This document shows, one piece after another, positions 36,087 to 40,397 of a DNA stretch of 40,397 bases. This DNA comes from Roseinatronobacter ekhonensis. Lineage in GTDB: Bacteria; Pseudomonadota; Alphaproteobacteria; Rhodobacterales; Rhodobacteraceae. Under the pieces are notes generated by a model. The model saw only the letters and a program-made list of their open reading frames with translations, ran no database searches and was not told the DNA's origin. The stretch's first letter is position 1. Each line of letters starts with the position of its first letter. The stretch spans positions 1 to 40,397 of the forward strand of contig NZ_UIHC01000030.1 of NCBI RefSeq assembly GCF_900499075.1. Direction: 5' to 3'. The position numbers and the translations under genes are program-made.

Positions 36087-36116
36087 TTGAGTGCGACCCC
36101 TAACGGGCGCACTCAA
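36087..36116. promoter_or_regulatory. Strong inverted repeat upstream of the PAS kinase
   Basis: TTGAGTGCG (36087-36095) and CGCACTCAA (36108-36116) are perfect 9-bp arms, with an inner CCC/GGG pair possible. The dyad lies 57 nt before the kinase start, in a 234-bp gap that has no other feature. No T-tract follows, so it may be an operator or leader hairpin; a terminator for the Lrp gene is also possible. Confidence 0.4.
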
Positions 36117-36173
36117 GAGAGAACGACCTTTTCCGATTGAACAATGTCGTGAAAACGTCAGTCACACTAACGC

Positions 36174-39100
36174 ATGAGCCAGAAACTCATGACGACATTT
36201 CCGGACCTGCCCATCACGGCACTTGAGGCCTATGACCACCTGTCGCTGCCCGTCTGGGTGTTTTCAAGCGGCAGCCTTCGCATACTTGCCTGCAACCATG
36301 CCGCGCGCGACTGGATCGGATATGATGCGCAGGCGTTGAAGACCATGACCATCGCCGATCTGCGCCCCGAAGCTGACCGCGCGCGCATTGTCGAGCAGGT
36401 CCGCCAGTTCGATGGCACGAAGGCCGATGCCGGAACATGGACGATCGTCTCGAAATCCGGCACCCTGCACACTGCCGCGTTTACCTGGAGCAAGGTCATA
36501 TTCCAAGGCGAAGAGGCTGTCGTGGCCAGCATTCGCGACGTGACGCAATTTGTTCATGCCGAAGCCCTCGCCGACACCCTGAGCCGCGAAAATGAGACGC
36601 TGCGCCATCAGGTCGGCTTGTCGGCGGCGCATCTGTCCAACCTGTTCGACGGCCTTCCGGGGAAAATGCTTGTGCTGACGCCGGGCGACTACCGGATCGT
36701 TGCCGTCACCGACGAGTATGCACAATCTGTCATGATGGATCGCGAGGCATTGTTGGGTGCGCATCTGTTCACGCTGTTCCCCGACAATCCGGCAGAAGGA
36801 CAGGACGACAGCGCTGGCCAGCTTCGCGCATCGCTACAGCGCTCAGAATCGTTGCGCGTGACGGATGTGATGAACCTACAGCGCTATCCCGTGCGACAGC
36901 CCGATGGCACGTGGCAGGACCGTTTTTGGCTGCCAAGAAACAAGCCTGTGCTGGATGCCGACGATCATGTCATTTACATCATCCACGGCGTAGAGGACGT
37001 GACAGAGGTTTTGGCAGAGACTTTGCCAGAGACGGCGGACCCTGTTGCGGGAACATCATTCGATCAGCGGCAATTGGCTGAAGCGCGCACAGCGCTCTTT
37101 GCTCTGCGCGACCGCGAGGCGCGTCTGAAAACTGCAGAGACGCTTTTGAACCTCGGAGCTTGGGAATGCGACTTTGAACGCGGCCTGCTGACATGGTCGG
37201 ACCGGGTGTTCGAGATTTACGGCGTCCCAAAAGACCAGAGCGTGCCGGATTTCGAGGGCTACGTCGCCCTTGTCCACCCGGATGACCGCGATCAGACGGT
37301 GGCCAACTATTCGGATTTCTTCGACTCCGGCGCACCAGAGATCGAGTTTCAGCACCGGATCATCCGGGCCGATGGAACCGTTTCGCATGTCCGCGGTGTC
37401 GGCGCGCGCCACCGGGTGGACGGGCGCGAGATCGGCATCGGCTTTGTGCAGGACATATCCGATCTCAAGGTCACGCAAGAAGAGCTGATGCGCCAGGAAC
37501 GCCAACGCAATCTTGCTGGTCGTTTGGCCCGTTTGGGAAGCTGGCGGGTCGACCTGAAAAACCCACATGTCACTTGGTGTGGCGAAACCGCTGCTATTCA
37601 CGGCGAACCTGCCGGTTTCTCACCCACGCTGGAAATGGGAATCGAGTACTACATTCCAGAGCATCGCGACCGCATTCGCGCGCAGTTCGCAGCCTGTAGC
37701 ACCGAAGGACGAACCTTCGATGATACGCTTATGATCGAAACCGCCCAAGGGCGGCATGCGTGGGTACGTGCATTGGGAGAGCCGGTCCGCGATGCGCACG
37801 GTGAAATCGTGGCTGTTGAGGGCGCGTTTCAGGACATCACCGACCTTGTCGCGACAAAAGACGAGGCGTCGCTGCTATCCGCCCGCCTGCGCAACACGCT
37901 TGAAGGCATGAGCGACGCCTTTTTCCTGTTGGACGACGACTGGCGGTTTGCATTCGTGAACTCCAAGGCCGAAACACTGATGCAGCGCACCAGGGATGAC
38001 CTGCTGGGCGAACCCATATGGCAAGAGTTTCCAGAGGCCGTGGGCAGCGCGTTCGAGGAGAATTACACGCGCGCCGTGGACCAAGGCTGCGTGATCCGTT
38101 TTCAGGAATATTTTGCACCTCTGGACACATGGTTCGAAGTGTGCGCCGACCCCACCACTGCGGGGCTGGCTGTATATTTCCGAGATATTACCCAAGAGCG
38201 CGCGCGCGATACCCAGTTGCTTTTTCTGGAAAAGGCCATTTCGCGTTTGAACGACATTCTGCTGATTACCACGGCAGAACCGATCGATAGCCCCGAAGGC
38301 CCGGCGATCGTTTATGTCAACGACGCGTTCGAGCGAAGCACCGGGTATTCCCGCGACGAGGTTATCGGCCAGACGCCGCGCCTGTTGCAAGGCCCGAAAA
38401 CCGACCCCGCCGAACTGGCGCGCATTCGGCAGGCTTTGGAAAACTGGCAGCCGGTTCGGTCCGAACTTGTCAACTATACCAAGTCCGGCGAAGAGTTCTG
38501 GCTTGAACTGGACATCATGCCATTGGCCGATAAATCGGGCTGGTTTACCCACTGGATTGCTGTCCAGCGCGACATCACAGAGCGCAAGCGGTCCGATCTG
38601 CTGCTGAAGGCCAGCGAAGAGCGGTTTCGCGTTGTCGCAAAAGCCACGGGCAGTGTTATCGGTGATTGGGATTTGACCACCGACACCCAATGGTGGAGCG
38701 ATGGGCTGGCCGAGATACTTGGCTTTGAGCCCGACGAGTCCGGTTCGATCCACGCATTCTGGCGCGAACACGTGCATCGTGACGACCTTGAACACTACGA
38801 TACCGCTTGGCGCCGTCTTCTGTCGGGAGAGATTTCGGAATTGCGCGAAAGATACCGCGTCCAGAAGCCCTGCGGCACATGGGTGCTTGTCGAGGACCGT
38901 GCCTTTGCCACTCAGGACGAACGCGGCAAAGCCACCCGTGTTCTGGGATCTGTCACCGATGTAAGCGAGCGCGCGAAACTTGAAGACAGGCTGCGTCAGG
39001 CTGAGAAAATGCAATCGGTTGGCCAGCTTGCCGGCGGTGTCGCGCATGATTTCAACAATTTGCTGACCATCATTCTGGGCAATGCTGAAATTCTGGAGGA

Positions 39101-40142
39101 AGAACTGAACGCGCATCCGCAGTTGCAACGCTTGGCGACCCTGTCACTGAACGCCGCGGAACGTGGGGCCGAACTGACCAATCGTTTGCTGGCCTTTTCC
39201 CGCAAGCAACCGCTGGAGCCAAAGGTTCTGGATATTGCACAGCTTGTGCAGGGTATGGACGGGCTGCTACGCCGGACCTTGCCGGAGACTATCGACATCG
39301 AAATCGCCCACGCCGACGGATTGTGGGAAATCGAGGCGGATGCGGGACAACTCGAATCAGCAATTCTCAACCTTGCTGTGAATGCCCGCGACGCAATGCC
39401 GGACGGGGGCTATCTGACCATTGAAATCGAGAACGCCACGCTTGACGACGACTATGTAAGCGCCGAACCGGGGGTCAGTGCGGGACAGTATGTCGTGATC
39501 ATTGTCACCGACACGGGACATGGCATCCCGAAAGAATATCTTGACCGGGTGTTCGAGCCATTTTTCACGACCAAGCAGGTTGGCAAGGGCACAGGGCTTG
39601 GGTTGAGCATGGTGTTCGGTTTTGTAAAACAATCTGGCGGGCATCTGCGCATCTATTCAGAGCCGGGTGAAGGAAGCTCTATCAAGATGTATTTCCCCCG
39701 CACGCGAGGCGAACGGGAAAATGTCGTAGACGACGCCCCGGCCACTCTGATACAGCGCGGCCAAGAGACCATTCTGGTGGTTGAGGACGATGCGTCGCTG
39801 CGCAAGAACGTGGTTGGCCAGCTTCGTTTCTTGGGATACGAGGTCATCGCGGCCTCTGACGGCGACGAAGCCTTGAATATACTCAACCGCTCACCCGACA
39901 TCGACCTGCTGTTCACAGATGTTGTCATGCCGGGGAAAATGGGCGGGCGGCAAATCGCAGACGCCGCGCAAAAGCTTTTACCGAGTATCAAGGTTCTGTT
40001 TACGTCTGGGTATACCGAGAATTCCATCGTTCACGACGGGCGGCTGGAAACAGGGGTAAAGCTCTTGAGCAAGCCCTACCGGCGCGAGCGTTTGGCGGCA
40101 AAAATCCGCGAGGTTCTTGATATGCCGGACACGAAGGGCTGA
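36174..40142 (+). CDS. Soluble multi-PAS hybrid histidine kinase
   Basis: 1322 residues with no signal peptide or membrane segment. About seven PAS-type domains lie at roughly 18-130, 150-280, 315-430, 440-560, 570-680, 690-810 and 825-935. Next are a HisKA domain with phosphorylatable H958 (GGVAHDFNNLLTII) and an ATPase with NLAVNARDAM, DTGHGIP and GTGLGLSM. The receiver domain (about 1190-1315) has acidic VVEDD and phospho-acceptor D1249 (FTDVVMPG). PAS6 has a LOV-like loop GQTPRLLQGPKTD, with proline (P735) where a photoactive LOV has cysteine. ATG 36189 is an alternative start. No output regulator is adjacent. Confidence 0.93.
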   Translation: MSQKLMTTFPDLPITALEAYDHLSLPVWVFSSGSLRILACNHAARDWIGYDAQALKTMTIADLRPEADRARIVEQVRQFDGTKADAGTWTIVSKSGTLHTAAFTWSKVIFQGEEAVVASIRDVTQFVHAEALADTLSRENETLRHQVGLSAAHLSNLFDGLPGKMLVLTPGDYRIVAVTDEYAQSVMMDREALLGAHLFTLFPDNPAEGQDDSAGQLRASLQRSESLRVTDVMNLQRYPVRQPDGTWQDRFWLPRNKPVLDADDHVIYIIHGVEDVTEVLAETLPETADPVAGTSFDQRQLAEARTALFALRDREARLKTAETLLNLGAWECDFERGLLTWSDRVFEIYGVPKDQSVPDFEGYVALVHPDDRDQTVANYSDFFDSGAPEIEFQHRIIRADGTVSHVRGVGARHRVDGREIGIGFVQDISDLKVTQEELMRQERQRNLAGRLARLGSWRVDLKNPHVTWCGETAAIHGEPAGFSPTLEMGIEYYIPEHRDRIRAQFAACSTEGRTFDDTLMIETAQGRHAWVRALGEPVRDAHGEIVAVEGAFQDITDLVATKDEASLLSARLRNTLEGMSDAFFLLDDDWRFAFVNSKAETLMQRTRDDLLGEPIWQEFPEAVGSAFEENYTRAVDQGCVIRFQEYFAPLDTWFEVCADPTTAGLAVYFRDITQERARDTQLLFLEKAISRLNDILLITTAEPIDSPEGPAIVYVNDAFERSTGYSRDEVIGQTPRLLQGPKTDPAELARIRQALENWQPVRSELVNYTKSGEEFWLELDIMPLADKSGWFTHWIAVQRDITERKRSDLLLKASEERFRVVAKATGSVIGDWDLTTDTQWWSDGLAEILGFEPDESGSIHAFWREHVHRDDLEHYDTAWRRLLSGEISELRERYRVQKPCGTWVLVEDRAFATQDERGKATRVLGSVTDVSERAKLEDRLRQAEKMQSVGQLAGGVAHDFNNLLTIILGNAEILEEELNAHPQLQRLATLSLNAAERGAELTNRLLAFSRKQPLEPKVLDIAQLVQGMDGLLRRTLPETIDIEIAHADGLWEIEADAGQLESAILNLAVNARDAMPDGGYLTIEIENATLDDDYVSAEPGVSAGQYVVIIVTDTGHGIPKEYLDRVFEPFFTTKQVGKGTGLGLSMVFGFVKQSGGHLRIYSEPGEGSSIKMYFPRTRGERENVVDDAPATLIQRGQETILVVEDDASLRKNVVGQLRFLGYEVIAASDGDEALNILNRSPDIDLLFTDVVMPGKMGGRQIADAAQKLLPSIKVLFTSGYTENSIVHDGRLETGVKLLSKPYRRERLAAKIREVLDMPDTKG

Positions 40143-40300
40143 GCGATTATTGATGATCGAGGCATGGGCGCGATGTTGCGTTGATGCGGCCCGACATTAC
40201 CAGTTGAGCACGGCGCATCAGACCGCGTCAAAACCTGTGTGGATCACTCTGCCGGTTTCAATAGCATGCTGAGATATGCGCAGAAGTTGGTGACGCCTGA

Positions 40301-40397
40301 TCAGGCGGCGGCTTGAACGTGGCGGAGGCCGTCGCGGAACTCAACCCCTTGGATGATCTCGGGCAGGCGGTTCCGGCCATCGAGTTTGCGCCATTTC
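40301..40397 (-). mobile_element. IS256-family transposase, 3' fragment (window edge)
   Basis: The minus-strand frame enters from the right edge and reads KWRKLDGRNRLPEIIQGV...FRDGLRHVQAAA, then TGA at 40301-40303. This is the C-terminal end typical of IS256-family (mutator-type) transposases. The remaining 158 bp back to the kinase stop (40143-40300) hold no gene. The terminal inverted repeat of the element should lie there, perhaps around 40217-40250 near GATCCACACAGGTTTTGACG on the complementary strand; the exact end is not determined. Confidence 0.8.

Overview
The window looks like chromosome from a Rhodobacterales (roseobacter/Rhodobacter-type) alphaproteobacterium. The evidence is high-GC codon use, the UPF0262 - protein phosphatase - infA - maf - RNase E/G - yacG neighbourhood, the speA / carboxy(nor)spermidine dehydrogenase / decarboxylase / agmatinase operon, and the recurrent GC-rich double hairpins between genes. 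The species cannot be named from sequence reading alone. Both edges lie in insertion sequences: the 3' end of an IS630-type transposase at 1-201 and the 3' end of an IS256-type transposase at 40301-40397 (minus strand).

Region 1 (1-5402). An IS630-type element has cut the 3' part off a TetR-family regulator gene. Divergent from it is a three-gene operon for oxidative N-demethylation of a quaternary amine: a trimethylamine-dehydrogenase-like FMN/Fe-S/FAD demethylase (DgcA/StcD type), a Rieske oxygenase (GbcA/Stc2 type) and its FAD/2Fe-2S reductase (GbcB type). The substrate, glycine betaine or proline betaine, cannot be fixed from sequence.

Region 2 (5403-12524). A 7.1-kb integrative element sits in the 3' end of tRNA-Phe(GAA). 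It is bounded by a 16-bp direct repeat of the tRNA 3' end. It carries a P4-type tyrosine integrase, an AlpA-like regulator, and a tightly overlapping operon of small proteins, a zinc-ribbon/TOPRIM primase, a DUF3987 helicase-like protein and a DUF5681 protein. An AT-rich lipoprotein gene is probable cargo. There are no capsid, tail, terminase-large or conjugation genes, so it resembles a phage-satellite or minimal mobilisable island. Just after the DUF3987 gene is a symmetric array: three 9-bp-phased TGCGACA-type repeats, two CAGTAATT(G/A)CTG elements, and three inverted 9-bp-phased copies. This is a good candidate replication origin and the most striking unexplained signal in the window.

Region 3 (12509-17574, all minus strand). 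tRNA-Phe, yacG, an RNase E/G family gene, maf and infA, then a carbon-nitrogen hydrolase, a GNAT acetyltransferase, an NTF2-like protein, a low-molecular-weight tyrosine-phosphatase-like protein and a UPF0262 protein. They are mostly overlapping or nearly abutting.

Region 4 (17836-25568, minus). gyrB with its own promoter, preceded by a complete arginine-to-polyamine operon: arginine decarboxylase -> carboxy(nor)spermidine dehydrogenase -> carboxy(nor)spermidine decarboxylase -> agmatinase. This is the aspartate-semialdehyde-dependent route to spermidine, which needs no S-adenosylmethionine decarboxylase.

Region 5 (25682-31392, plus). A hydroxypyruvate-isomerase-like protein, homoserine dehydrogenase, class II fructose-1,6-bisphosphatase (glpX), an isochorismatase-like hydrolase, recJ and tRNA-Glu(UUC).

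Region 6 (31524-40397). A P-loop sugar/nucleoside-kinase-like gene. Next comes a three-gene catabolic operon (PLP ammonia-lyase-like, M24 peptidase-like, EutA/maleate-isomerase-like) divergent from an Lrp/AsnC regulator; it recalls ectoine-utilisation clusters but is incomplete for that pathway. Last is a 1322-residue soluble hybrid histidine kinase with about seven PAS domains, one of them LOV-like without the photoactive cysteine.
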